Below are positions 11,483 through 21,140 of a DNA stretch of 64,000 nt, in pieces. The position numbers and the translations under genes were made by a program. The notes below the pieces were generated by a model, which saw only the letters and a program-made list of their open reading frames with translations, was not told the DNA's origin and did no database searches. The stretch is taken from NCBI GenBank assembly GCA_963965975.1, contig OZ014417.1, positions 682,001 through 746,000 of the forward strand. Reading direction: 5' to 3'. This stretch comes from Xestospongia bergquistia. Taxonomy: Eukaryota > Porifera > Demospongiae > Haplosclerida > Petrosiidae. The stretch's first letter is position 1. The number at the start of each line of letters is the position of its first letter.

Positions 11483-11740
11483 AATTAAGACTTACTTACA
11501 CGTGGGTGGGCGTGTTTTTAATAATAAAACATGATTAGGAAAAGTAATTTGTTGGCCACAAATCCTCATAATTGAAGTGGATAATGAGAAACTTGATTAA
11601 TACATTACTGAGTATGAACAAATACTGGAATGAGAGGTAATAGTTTATGATGATAGATTTATATGACAAAGTTCAGATAACAATAGATACCTATTATTAC
11701 CGTAAGTAACATTAAATCATAATATAAGGTGAAACAATTA

Positions 11741-12592
11741 TTATTCAATTAATTTTCTAATTAATGAATAAATCTTAAACAGAGAATCAGGGTTTGCACG
11801 GATGTTATAATCCGCTATTGATGTGACTTCAATTTTGTCACTGACTAGTTTTGCAATTCCAAAAGACCAATGAACAGAATTAGTTAGTACGAATGATAGA
11901 TTTGAACATCTTTTTTCTTGAAGGTAAATATGTGCCTCTCTTAAAACTTGAGCAGTCTCAACAGTTGGTAAAAAAATATCTGTAGTTATACGCATTTTTT
12001 TTACTTCAACGAGTAAACATTTATCTCCATTGGAAATTTCAATCAAATAGTCTGAAAATGTAGGATGTCCTTGTATTGTTGGTTGACAATGTACAATGTA
12101 TTCTTTCCGTTTTGATTCTGGTAAATTGAGAAATATTATAAATATAATTATTGATAAACGAAAAGATGAATCTGCTTCCGAATTTTTCGCCACTAACTTA
12201 TCTACCAAGTTGTAGTATGATGTTAATTGTTTTTTTTCGTCATCTGTGGGCTCAACCATATCATTAAGTATAGTCGTATCCCTAGCTATTTCACCAACTA
12301 AAATATATTTCACGTCATCCCACGTCATATTTGATGGTGATGGAAGTCCTTTCTTTAACTCAATTATACTCACTAGCTTATCAGCCCATCCAAACAAGCC
12401 TGCTAATTCACAAATCCCTTCTCTGAGTCGCTCAGGATGGGTTATAAAATCGGTTGGAGTACACATTTGAGTTAGTTTTTCAATGGCATCATCTTTTACA
12501 TTATCTTCAATTTCAGGAATACAACCCAAAACATCACTCCATACATAGTCAACTTTTCGTTTCTTAGAAGAAGAAGTTCTTACAGAAGACAT
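11741..12592 (-). CDS. 283-aa putative nuclear PD-(D/E)XK-like protein, copy 4
   Basis: The frame is open up to 12661 but the family start is at 12592. It differs from copies 1-3 at residues 43-64 (TPTDFITHPERLREGICELAG) and just after the E-x-K motif (KMRITTDIFLPT instead of KMHTTTSILLPA). KKRKV, D181 and E196-V-K198 are kept. It sits in the truncated unit, so it has lost the SWIM/PHD gene that precedes the ORF in the complete units, yet it remains open. Confidence 0.7.
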   Translation of the reverse strand: MSSVRTSSSKKRKVDYVWSDVLGCIPEIEDNVKDDAIEKLTQMCTPTDFITHPERLREGICELAGLFGWADKLVSIIELKKGLPSPSNMTWDDVKYILVGEIARDTTILNDMVEPTDDEKKQLTSYYNLVDKLVAKNSEADSSFRLSIIIFIIFLNLPESKRKEYIVHCQPTIQGHPTFSDYLIEISNGDKCLLVEVKKMRITTDIFLPTVETAQVLREAHIYLQEKRCSNLSFVLTNSVHWSFGIAKLVSDKIEVTSIADYNIRANPDSLFKIYSLIRKLIE

Positions 12593-12648
12593 AATAACTA
12601 TACACTCATAGGATCGGTTTAAGATTAGACGGCATGGAGGTAGCCTAT

Positions 12649-12660
12649 TGCGCATGCGCA
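12649..12660. promoter_or_regulatory. NRF-1-like palindrome upstream of copy 4
   Basis: Perfect TGCGCATGCGCA, about 56 bp upstream of the copy 4 ATG. Confidence 0.6.
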
Positions 12661-13439
12661 TACAGAATTAATATCTAGTGACTTAATTAAAATGTAGATT
12701 TCATTACTACTGAATAATATTAATGATTTGATTTATGTTTAAATTAATAAAATTAATATTATAATAATTGAATAAACACAAAACAAAGTAGTAACAATTA
12801 TAGCACATGAAAATGAATACATATGTAATGTAATGGATACATACATTTATTACTTTGAACTGTTTTAATAATCACACTAATTTTAACTAGTTCAAAGAAG
12901 TCAAACTGCTTTGAACTATTGTAATGAAATAGTTCGACTACTTCAAACTTGTTAAAATTGATCATATATGTTGACTATATACATTTATTATTAACTTCTA
13001 GTGTGGATTAATATGAACAATTTTAACTAGTTCAAAGAAGTCAAACTACTTTGAACTGTTGTAATAACCACACTAAATGTGAATACTCAACATATATAAT
13101 TAATTTTAACTGGTTCGAAGAAGTCGAACTACTTCGATAATAATAACCACACTAATTGTGAATACTCAATTAGCTTCATTTAAGTATTCTATAATTTCTA
13201 TTTTTATCCACCAATCATATTTAACCTTGCCTAGTGTTAACATGGTGTGAAGCACGGAACATTCTATAATTAGAAGCAGCTAAAGACAGTAATTTTTCCA
13301 TAGGAATGGAATATTATATATTCATAGCAACTAAATAAATAATGGGTGGAGTAACAATTAATAATTACAAAACTCAAAAGTAAAAAGTGAATGATGTCTT
13401 GTGTAGTAAATGATATCAAAAGTAGAAACAAACTCAAAA

Positions 13440-13659
13440 TGTTCTTGACTGCTGAGTTGTTGAAATTGTACTGTTAAATGAATGTGTTTGGATGTGTTTC
13501 CTATTGTAGTATAGTCTTGACATGTACAGGAGTAGAAATGTACACATATGTTGCAGTCATTACATCTTAGTCTACAATTTACTGGGCATACCTCATTCTC
13601 TATAGTCACTCTACATTTGTCATTACCACATGATGACGTTACATACCATACTCCATCTG
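13440..13659 (-). pseudogene. SWIM-exon fragment of the degenerate gene, unit 4
   Basis: Only the zinc-binding exon remains, truncated at both sides. On the minus strand it reads IENEVCPVNCRLRCNDCN, then ICVHFYSCTCQD, in a single open frame, because the 1-nt insertion seen in units 1-3 is absent. The last SWIM pair is S-K-H, so the signature is still imperfect. The adjoining open frame of 83 codons (13609-13358) runs out of the fragment into flanking repeat and is not a gene. Confidence 0.7.
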
Positions 13660-14117
13660 GTAGGATGTAGTTATAGAAGTTATTGAAGGATGTAGTTATA
13701 GAAGTTGAAATGTGTCATTGTATTAATTATTGTCTTTAAATTTTGATGTCTGTGCCAGTTTAAAAAGCAAGCAGTTGCTTCAAGAGAGGAGTCATCTAAA
13801 TGTAAATATCTTCATGTGAGTATCTCTCTGGATTAAGCATCCCCTCTCATCACTTGTCTATTTCTGAGAGTAGTAGTGGTATTAATTCATGTGAATTAGA
13901 TAAACCAACTGTCAAACAAGAAGTGAGTCATCTTATTATACACCCATGTAAGATGTATTCATGTAAGAGTAGACAAGCTATTAAGATATGGTTAACAAGG
14001 TTAAAACACCTAATTAAAAAGAAGTTTTATATCCAAGTCTAATAACATTATGTCTACAAATGTAATTTTCACGTATATTTTTAAAAACATGTCAATTAAA
14101 GAAAATTACGATTTTGT
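13660..14117. other. Intergenic spacer with no recognised feature
   Basis: This is unique AT-rich sequence between the truncated unit 4 and the 3' end of QPRT. A phrase around 13681-13720 (gatgtagttatagaagttgaaatgtgtcattg) recurs at about 26572-26610, so a dispersed repeat fragment begins here. No coding region is supported. Confidence 0.5.
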
Positions 14118-15017
14118 CTATAGGTCTTCGGGTTTCACTTTAGGATTTAAAGGATTTCTACCCTCTTTTAATATTTTAAGGGAGAAATTAACTGTCCCAT
14201 AGCCCTGAGTTGTAGAGCTCATTGATATAACATCAACAGTTGAAAGACAAAACTTTGAGAGCGTTTCTTGACGAATACCTCCACTTGCTTCCACAATCAG
14301 GTATGGATACAGTGTCTTCAACTGACGTGAGGCTATTGCTAACGCTTCTGGCTCAAAGTTATCTAACATGACAATATCAGCACCAGACGATGCAGCTTCT
14401 TCAGCCTCTTTAATGGAACGACATTCTACCTCAATCTTTAAACTAAACCCTCCAACTGTTCTTGCCCTTTTGACCGCTTCTTCCACACTACCTGCAGACC
14501 ATATATGGTTGTCTTTTAACATGATCATTGACGAGAGGTCGTATCGATGAGTTGAGACTCCACCCACTAATAACGCATATTTTTCTACCATCCGAAATCC
14601 AGGTGTGGTTTTTCTTGTTCCAGCAATCTCTCCTCCCCAACCAAGTTGCTTAGCAACATCGGAAAGTTCCCTTGCCTTTGTTGCTATTCCACTGGCTCTT
14701 GTAAGTACATTTAGCGCAGTTCTTTCTCCTTGAAGGAGCTTGTTTGCAGGACCTTTAACTATTGCCACTTGTGTGCTCGATTGTAATAGATCACCTTCTT
14801 TATGTAACCAGTTTACTGAACATCCAAGCTCATTAAAAATCATATTCACAAATGGTTGACCACAAAGAACGCCTGGACTCTTGCAAAGGAGAACAGCTTC
14901 TTCCTGTGCATCTCCTACTACAATGCCAGCGTAATCAAATGAAGGCATGTCCTCCTTTAGCCAAGACTGGACTAATTCTTTAGAACAAGGAGAAAGAATA
15001 TGCGAAAAGTCAGTCAT
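14118..15017 (-). CDS. QPRT: Quinolinate phosphoribosyltransferase (nicotinate-nucleotide pyrophosphorylase)
   Basis: Single-exon gene of 299 aa from the chosen start [10 protein letters not shown]; an in-frame ATG 15 codons upstream (15062) exists, but homologues start near the chosen one and have about 297 aa. The enzyme converts quinolinate and PRPP to nicotinate mononucleotide, CO2 and pyrophosphate in de novo NAD synthesis, in the cytosol. Family motifs are visible in order: [18 protein letters not shown], the phosphate-binding [14 protein letters not shown], the IEVEC strand, MLDNF and EASGG near the C-terminus. The lack of introns, unlike most neighbours, may mean a retro-origin or simple intron loss. 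A truncated copy lies at 18.8-19.4 kb with the same 5' flank. Confidence 0.93.
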   Translation of the reverse strand: MTDFSHILSPCSKELVQSWLKEDMPSFDYAGIVVGDAQEEAVLLCKSPGVLCGQPFVNMIFNELGCSVNWLHKEGDLLQSSTQVAIVKGPANKLLQGERTALNVLTRASGIATKARELSDVAKQLGWGGEIAGTRKTTPGFRMVEKYALLVGGVSTHRYDLSSMIMLKDNHIWSAGSVEEAVKRARTVGGFSLKIEVECRSIKEAEEAASSGADIVMLDNFEPEALAIASRQLKTLYPYLIVEASGGIRQETLSKFCLSTVDVISMSSTTQGYGTVNFSLKILKEGRNPLNPKVKPEDL

Positions 15018-15557
15018 CTTGACGAACAATAAGTTGTAACTATCAGTCACGCCCACTAGCACTCACCCATGGTGAGCTGGTTGGTTGGTTGTTCGTTCGT
15101 TCGCTAGAGATGGTGACGCAGTAACAGCTTGCTAAAGCTTGCAAACAGGAAGGATTTATACATTTTTGCCACTTCTGTGACACATACATCATCATTCATC
15201 ATCATGTACATCTACATGTTACATATCAATGAGAGCATATTAATTATGTGCAATTTCTATTACAATTAATGTTACAGAAGAGTCCTTGAAGGCCAAATAA
15301 CAATGGAGGGGGGGAATAAGCTTCTCAGAATGGAGACTGGTGGAGTCTAACAATTGGGACCAAATTAAACACATCATTGGACCAATTAAGCTATTTCATT
15401 CTTATAATTACAACATCACTTCAGTAACTCAACTGTAAAGACAGGGTCATTTAACTAACATGGGCATATTTTAATACGCATGCACAGTACTAACAGGGCT
15501 CACGTGACTATACATCAATCTTGTAACATTAAATCATAATATAAGGTGAAACAATTA

Positions 15558-16421
15558 TTATTCAATTAATTTTCTAATTAATGAATAAATCTTAAACAGA
15601 GAATCAGGGTTTGCATGGATGTTATAATCTGCTATTGATGTGACTTCAATTTTGTCACCGACTAGTTTGGCAATTCCAAAAGACCATTGAATAGAATTAG
15701 TTAGTATGAATGGTAGATTCGAACATCTTTTTTCTTGAAGGTAAATATGTGCCTCTCTTAAAACTTGAGCAGTCTCAACAGTTGGTACTAATATACTTGT
15801 AGTTATACGAATTTTTTTTACTTTAACAAGTAAAAATTTATCTCCACTGACAATTTCAATCAAATAGTCTGAAAATGTAGGATGTCCTTGTATTGTTGGC
15901 TGACAATGTACAATGTATTCGTTCCGTTTTGATTCTGGTAAATTGAGAAATATTATAAATATAATTATTGATAAACGAAAAGATGAATCTGCTTCCGAAT
16001 TAACTGCCACTAAATTATCTACCAAGTTGTAGTATGATGTTAATTGTTTTTTTTCATCATCTGTGGGCTCAACTATATCATTAAGTATAGTCATATCCCT
16101 AGCTATTTCACCAACTAAAATATACTTCACATCATCCCACGTCATATTTAATGGTGATGGAAGTCCTTTCTTTAACTCAATTATACTCACTAGCTTATCA
16201 GCCCATCCAAACAAGCCTGCTCCTTCACAAATTGTTTCTCTGAGTGGCTCAGAATAGTTTATAAAATCGGCTGGAGTACAAATTTGGGTTAGTTTTTCAA
16301 TGGCATCATCTTTTACATTATCTTCAATTTCAGGAATACAACCCAAAATATCACTCCATACATAGTCAACTTTTTGTTTTTTCGAAGGAGGACTTGTTAC
16401 AGAAGACATAACAGAAGACAT
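15558..16421 (-). CDS. 287-aa paralogue of the PD-(D/E)XK-like family, copy 5, with E-to-K change
   Basis: A more diverged copy. The N-terminus is extended by a repeated MSSV (MSSVMSSVTSPPSKKQKV), and the basic motif is KKQKV instead of KKRKV. The presumed active-site segment reads LLVKVKK where copies 1-4 read LLIEVKK or LLVEVKK, so the glutamate of E-x-K is replaced by lysine. The D of FSDYLIEI is kept. If the family is a PD-(D/E)XK nuclease, this copy is probably catalytically dead; it could still bind DNA or act as a regulator. It has no SWIM/PHD neighbour. It lies between QPRT and copy 6 and belongs to a second, ~1.8 kb tandem duplication. Confidence 0.68.
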   Translation of the reverse strand: MSSVMSSVTSPPSKKQKVDYVWSDILGCIPEIEDNVKDDAIEKLTQICTPADFINYSEPLRETICEGAGLFGWADKLVSIIELKKGLPSPLNMTWDDVKYILVGEIARDMTILNDIVEPTDDEKKQLTSYYNLVDNLVAVNSEADSSFRLSIIIFIIFLNLPESKRNEYIVHCQPTIQGHPTFSDYLIEIVSGDKFLLVKVKKIRITTSILVPTVETAQVLREAHIYLQEKRCSNLPFILTNSIQWSFGIAKLVGDKIEVTSIADYNIHANPDSLFKIYSLIRKLIE

Positions 16422-16477
16422 AATAACTATACCTCATAGAATCGGTTTAAGATTAGACAGCGTGGAAGATAGCCTAT

Positions 16478-16489
16478 TGCGCATGCGCA
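16478..16489. promoter_or_regulatory. NRF-1-like palindrome upstream of copy 5
   Basis: Perfect TGCGCATGCGCA, about 56 bp upstream of the copy 5 ATG. It is conserved even though the surrounding flank has diverged from units 1-4. Confidence 0.6.
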
Positions 16490-17336
16490 TACAGAATTTC
16501 ATATCAAGTTATCTAGTGATTATGAAGAAACTCACTTAATTAAAATGTAGATTTTATTACTACTGAATAATATTAATGATTTGATTTATGTTTAAATTAA
16601 TAAAATTAATATTATAATAATTGAACAAGCACAAAACAAAGTAGTAACAATTATAGCACATGAAAATGAATACATATGTAATGTAATGGATACATAAATT
16701 TATTACTTAGAACTGTTGTAATAACCACACTAAATGTATATAATCGATTTTAACTAGTTCAATGAAGTCAAGCAATTTTCGAACTATTGTAATAACCACA
16801 CTAAATGTTAATACTCAACATATATAATTAATTTAAATCAGTTCAAAGTAGTCGAACTACTTTGAACAGTTGTAATAATGACACTAATATATATACAGCA
16901 TACTGTTCAGGAAGGATTTATACATTTTTGTCACTTCTGTATCAATAGCCATAACTTTGTTAATGTGACACATTCATCATCATGTACATGTCACATATCA
17001 ATTAGAGCATATTAATTATGTGCAATTTCTATTACAATTAATGTTACAGAAGAGTCCTTGTCTATTATGAAGGCCAAATAACAATGGAGGGGGGAATAAG
17101 CTTCACAGAATGGAGACTGGTGGAGTCTAACAATTGGGGCCAAATTAAACACACCATTGGGCCAATTAAGCTTATTCGTCCTTATAATTACAACATCACT
17201 TCAGTATCAATCATAACTCAACTGGGTCTTTCACTAATGTGGATGTATTTTAATACACATGCACAGTACTAACAGGGCTAACGTGTTTATCCTGACTATA
17301 CATTGTAACATTAAATCATAATATAAGGTGAAAAAA

Positions 17337-18203
17337 TTATTTTTCAATAAATTTTCTAATTAACGAATAAATCTTAAACAGAGAATCAGGGTTTGCATAG
17401 ATGTCATAATCCACTATTGATGTGACTTCAATTTTGTCACCGACTAGTTTTGCAATTCCAAAAGACCAATGAACAGAATTAGTTAGTATGAATGGTAGAT
17501 TCGAACATCTTTTTTCTTGAAGGTAAATATGTGCCTCTCTTAAAACTTGAGCAGTCTCAACAGTTGGTACTAATATACATGTAGTTATACGCATTTTTTT
17601 TACTTTAACAAGTAAACATTTATCTCCATTGATAATTTCAATCAAATAGTCTGAAAATGTAGGATGTCCTTGTACTGTTGGTTGACAACGTACAATGTAT
17701 TCGTTCCGTTTTGATTCTGGTAAATTGAGAAATATTATAAATATAATTATTGATAAACGAAAAGATGAATCTGCTTCCGAATTAACTGCCACTAAATTAT
17801 CTACCAAGTTGTAGTATGATGTTAATTGTTTTTTTTCGTCATCTGTGGGCTCAACTATATCATTAAGTATAGTTGTATCCCTAGCTATTTTACCAACTAA
17901 AATATATTTCACATCATCCCACGTCATATTTGATGGTGATGGAAGTCCTTTCTTTAACTCAATTATACTCACTAGCTTATCAGCCCATCCAAACAAGCCT
18001 GATCTTTCACAAATCATTTCTCTTTGGGGCTCAGAATAGGTTATAAAATCGGCTGGAGCACACATTTGGGTTAGTTTTTCAATGGCATCATCTTTTACAT
18101 TATCTTCAATTTCAGGAATACAACCCAAAATATCACTCCATACATAGTCAACTTTTTGTTTTTTCGAAGGAGGACTTGTTACAGAAGATATAACAGAAGA
18201 CAT
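17337..18203 (-). CDS. 288-aa paralogue of the PD-(D/E)XK-like family, copy 6, with E-to-K change
   Basis: Sister of copy 5, with KKQKV at the N-terminus and LLVKVKK in place of LLIEVKK. The N-terminus is MSSVISSVTSPPS, and one residue is added at the C-terminus (RKFIEK). Residues in the variable N-terminal patch differ again (SEPQREMICERSG). The ORF is intact. The left flank (about 16912-17310) is a diverged copy of the left flank of copy 5 (about 15147-15535), so copies 5 and 6 arose by a local tandem duplication of about 1.77 kb. Confidence 0.68.
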   Translation of the reverse strand: MSSVISSVTSPPSKKQKVDYVWSDILGCIPEIEDNVKDDAIEKLTQMCAPADFITYSEPQREMICERSGLFGWADKLVSIIELKKGLPSPSNMTWDDVKYILVGKIARDTTILNDIVEPTDDEKKQLTSYYNLVDNLVAVNSEADSSFRLSIIIFIIFLNLPESKRNEYIVRCQPTVQGHPTFSDYLIEIINGDKCLLVKVKKMRITTCILVPTVETAQVLREAHIYLQEKRCSNLPFILTNSVHWSFGIAKLVGDKIEVTSIVDYDIYANPDSLFKIYSLIRKFIEK

Positions 18204-18260
18204 AATAACTATACACTCATAGAATCGGTTTAAGATTAGACAGCATGGAGGATAGCCTAT

Positions 18261-18272
18261 TGCGCATGCGCA
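18261..18272. promoter_or_regulatory. NRF-1-like palindrome upstream of copy 6
   Basis: Perfect TGCGCATGCGCA, about 57 bp upstream of the copy 6 ATG. Confidence 0.6.
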
Positions 18273-18795
18273 TACGGAATTAATATCTAGTGATTATGAA
18301 GAAACTCACTTAATTAAATATAGATATCATTACTACTGAATAATATTAATGATTTGATTTATGTTTAAATTAATAAAATTAATATTATAATAATTGAACA
18401 AACACAAAACAAAGTAGTAACAATTATAGCACATGAAAATGAATACATATGTAATGTAATGGATACATAAATTTATTACTTTGAACTGTTTTAATAACCA
18501 CACTAAATGTACATATATGATCAATTTTAACTAGTTTAAAGAAGTCGAACTGCTTTGAACTGTTGTAATAACCACACTACATGTGAATACTCACTTAATT
18601 CAATAGCTTATAACAAACGAACTAGACATCACGCAATTTTCAAAACCTTCATGCAAGTAGAGTAGTGGCAGTAGTACTTATGTACCAAGTTTGATCCAGA
18701 ACCAATGTTTTTTTCATGCAGAAAATAGTCAAGAAAGATGAATGCACGATCTGATTGGTTAAGGACACAGATATTACAACAGGTCGAAGTAGTTC

Positions 18796-19382
18796 AAAGT
18801 ACCTCAATCTTTAAACTAAACCCTCCAACTGTTCTTGCCCTTTTGACCGCTTCTTCCACACTACCTGCAGACCATATATGGTTGTCTTTTAACATGATCA
18901 TTGACGAGAGGTCATATCGATGAGTTGAGACTCCACCCACTAATAACGCATATTTTTCTACCATACAAAATCCTGGTGTGGTTTTTCTTGTTCCAGCAAT
19001 CTCTCCTCCCCAACCAAGTTGCTTAGCAACATCGGAAAGTTCCCTTGCCTTTGTTGCTATTCCACTAAGTACATTTAGTGCAGTTCTTTCTCCTTGAAGT
19101 AGCTTGTTTGCAGGAATCTTTAACTATTGCCATTTGTTTGCTCGATTGTAATAGATCACCTTCTTTATGTAACCAGTTTACTGAACATCCAAGCTCATTA
19201 AAAATCATATTCACAAATGGTTGACCACAAAGAACGCCTGGACTCTTGCAAAGGAGAACAGCTTCTTCCTGTGCATCTCCTACTACAATACCAGCGTAAT
19301 CAAACGAAGGCATGTCCTCCTTTAGCCAAGACTGGACTAATTCTTTAGAACAAGGAGAAAGAATATGCGAAAAGTCAGTCAT
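18796..19382 (-). pseudogene. QPRT: Truncated QPRT pseudogene
   Basis: The copy matches QPRT from the start codon to about residue 198 and lacks the last third, including the MLDNF and EASGG motifs. The frame is broken near 19118, where ggaatctttaact replaces ggacctttaact and adds a base. A 9-bp deletion removes codons near 19070 (cactaagtac versus cactggctcttgtaagtac). The 5' flank up to about 19515, including the phrase ggtgacgcagtaacagcttg, is shared with QPRT. The truncation falls where a hairpin-element motif (gtcgaagtagttcaaag) abuts the gene at about 18785-18800. Confidence 0.9.
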
Positions 19383-19617
19383 CTTGACGAACAAATAGTC
19401 TAAGTTAACTATCAGTCACGCCCACTAGCACACACCCAAGAAATCTGGTGAGCTGGTTGGTTGTTCGTTCGCTAGAGATGGTGACGCAGTAACAGCTTGC
19501 TAAAGCTTGCAAACACATCGAAGAGAATTATTATAACAATTAAAGAGAGGAGAAGAGGTATGTAGATCTTAGTTAATGCCTTTTGTTGACTTAGCTCGTC
19601 TTCTGTAGACAATAATA
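19383..19617. other. Short spacer between the QPRT pseudogene and TBC1D10
   Basis: The first ~130 bp are the duplicated QPRT 5' flank (ggttggttgttcgttcgctag and onward). The rest is AT-rich and probably holds the TBC1D10 promoter. Only 235 bp separate the divergent start codons. Confidence 0.5.
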
Positions 19618-21087
19618 ATGGTGGATGTATCTGACACCAAAGGAGGTGCTGTGTTAATCAGTATTCCACCATGTGGGCAATTACAACCTCCTGAACCAGG
19701 TCTTGAAGAAGAATGGGAGATAATGAACGATCCTGCTCGGGACAATGTAAATACAAAAACTGCTAATCTTTTAAAGTGCTCCTGCCCTTACTGTTTCTCT
19801 AGACACCAACAAACTCTCAAGAGGAAGAAGAAGATCGTTATGGATTTATGAAGAGACCAGGAGAAGAACAAGTTCACTAGTAAGAAAAGATAAATACAAC
19901 ATAGTTTCAACTAGATCTTCTAGTGGATACAGTAATAATTTGATAGATAACAATCTAATGAAAGCTTAACAATATCTTCCTGTACCATAAAGAATGTCTC
20001 ATGTTACATTATCATTCTTCTTGTGCCTGTCTTCACCAAGAAAGGCCTTCATGCTATGTTTACAGGTGGTTTAATATGATGTAGAACTTGTAGTGTAGTT
20101 TGCCACAAAGCAATGTGACCTTAGTTAGTGTGGGAGAATGTTAGTGGCAATTCTATTAAATGTCTTTTATAGTGTTTCTTTAGTTATTTATTTAACTTAT
20201 TAATTCATTAGTCTGTTTAGATAAATTGATGTTCACTAAGGCTATATTATTAACCCTATCTATACTAACTGTATTGCTAAATGAACACTCATTTATATGT
20301 TCCTATGTATACTGAAAATACAATCAACTGATATGAGATAAAGCACCTGCTCAATTTCTATGAGGAACTTCCTTTTTATTACTGATTATTTTATTAACTG
20401 TTTTATATACTTTTCAGTGAACAGTTAACTGATGCTAAAAAGATAAGAGAAAGAGAGCAAAAATGGCTGAAAATGATGGCTAACTGGAAGGAATGGATGG
20501 AGCACAAAAGTGCTAGAGTAAGTCGCTAATAGTTCTTTTTATTTTAACCCTCTATTAGCTAAAGGAACGTTGTCGTAAAGGTATCCCTGATTCACTTAGA
20601 GGTCGAGCTTGGATGCTATTATCTGGAGCTAATGAACTGTTAGAGAGTCACCCTGGAGTGTTTGATGTGAGTGTATATCTCAATAATTAATCCTAATTAC
20701 AGGAATCATTTGTTTAGGAGATGATAGCTAAACCTGATAATGATGTGGTCATTCATATTATTGACAAAGACCTAGGTAGAACGTTTCCTTCACATGTCTT
20801 GTTTGCCAAGAAAGGATCACAAGGGTTAGTTTAGTCTAGTCATTGTTTTATTTCCTTCCTGTCTTCTCTCTCTGTCTCATTAGTCAAGAGGATCTCAGAC
20901 TTGTTTTAAAGGCATATGCCATGTACAATGAGAAGACTGGTTATTGTCAAGTAAGTCAGGAGAGGGGATAAATGGTCATGTGATTTTTGAGTGATATCTT
21001 AGGCTATGGCTCCTGTTGCGGCTACATTGTTGATGCATATGCCAGCAGAAGTGAGTTAGTCCCTGCTATTAGAAGCAATTAATTTGT

Positions 21088-21140
<53 letters not shown>

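Larger units (their letters stand above)
7647..11593. repeat. Tandem unit 3, the least deleted unit
   Basis: This is the third unit, 3947 bp. It keeps a stretch of about 254 bp (about 10215-10470) that units 1 and 2 have lost, apparently between short direct repeats around ggtcat/gtcattt. That stretch encodes the segment after the SWIM motif, including a methionine-led run beginning MSDGGDLDITG on the minus strand. It is the best template for reconstructing the exon plan of the SWIM/PHD gene. Confidence 0.9.
11594..13659. repeat. Truncated tandem unit 4
   Basis: The fourth unit carries an intact 283-aa ORF and the hairpin block. At about 13437 it jumps from sequence equivalent to about 9509 of unit 3 to sequence equivalent to about 10528, a deletion of about 1 kb that removes the PHD-side exons. 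It then ends at about 13659 inside the SWIM exon, where unrelated sequence begins. Confidence 0.85.
15125..18600. repeat. Local tandem duplication of ~1.77 kb carrying ORF copies 5 and 6
   Basis: The left flanks at about 15147-15535 and 16912-17310 are clearly homologous (aggatttatacatttttg, then a cagaagagtccttg phrase and an aataacaatggagggggg phrase). Each is followed by one copy of the 283-aa-family ORF and by a hairpin-rich tail. The two copies have diverged more than the 4-kb units have, so this duplication looks older. Confidence 0.8.

Noticed and set aside
1..13659. The 4-kb unit as a complete DNA transposon with terminal inverted repeats
   Set aside because: No matching inverted termini or target-site duplications were found at the unit edges; head-to-tail tandem order fits unequal crossing-over better. 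Internal hairpins exist but do not bound the unit.
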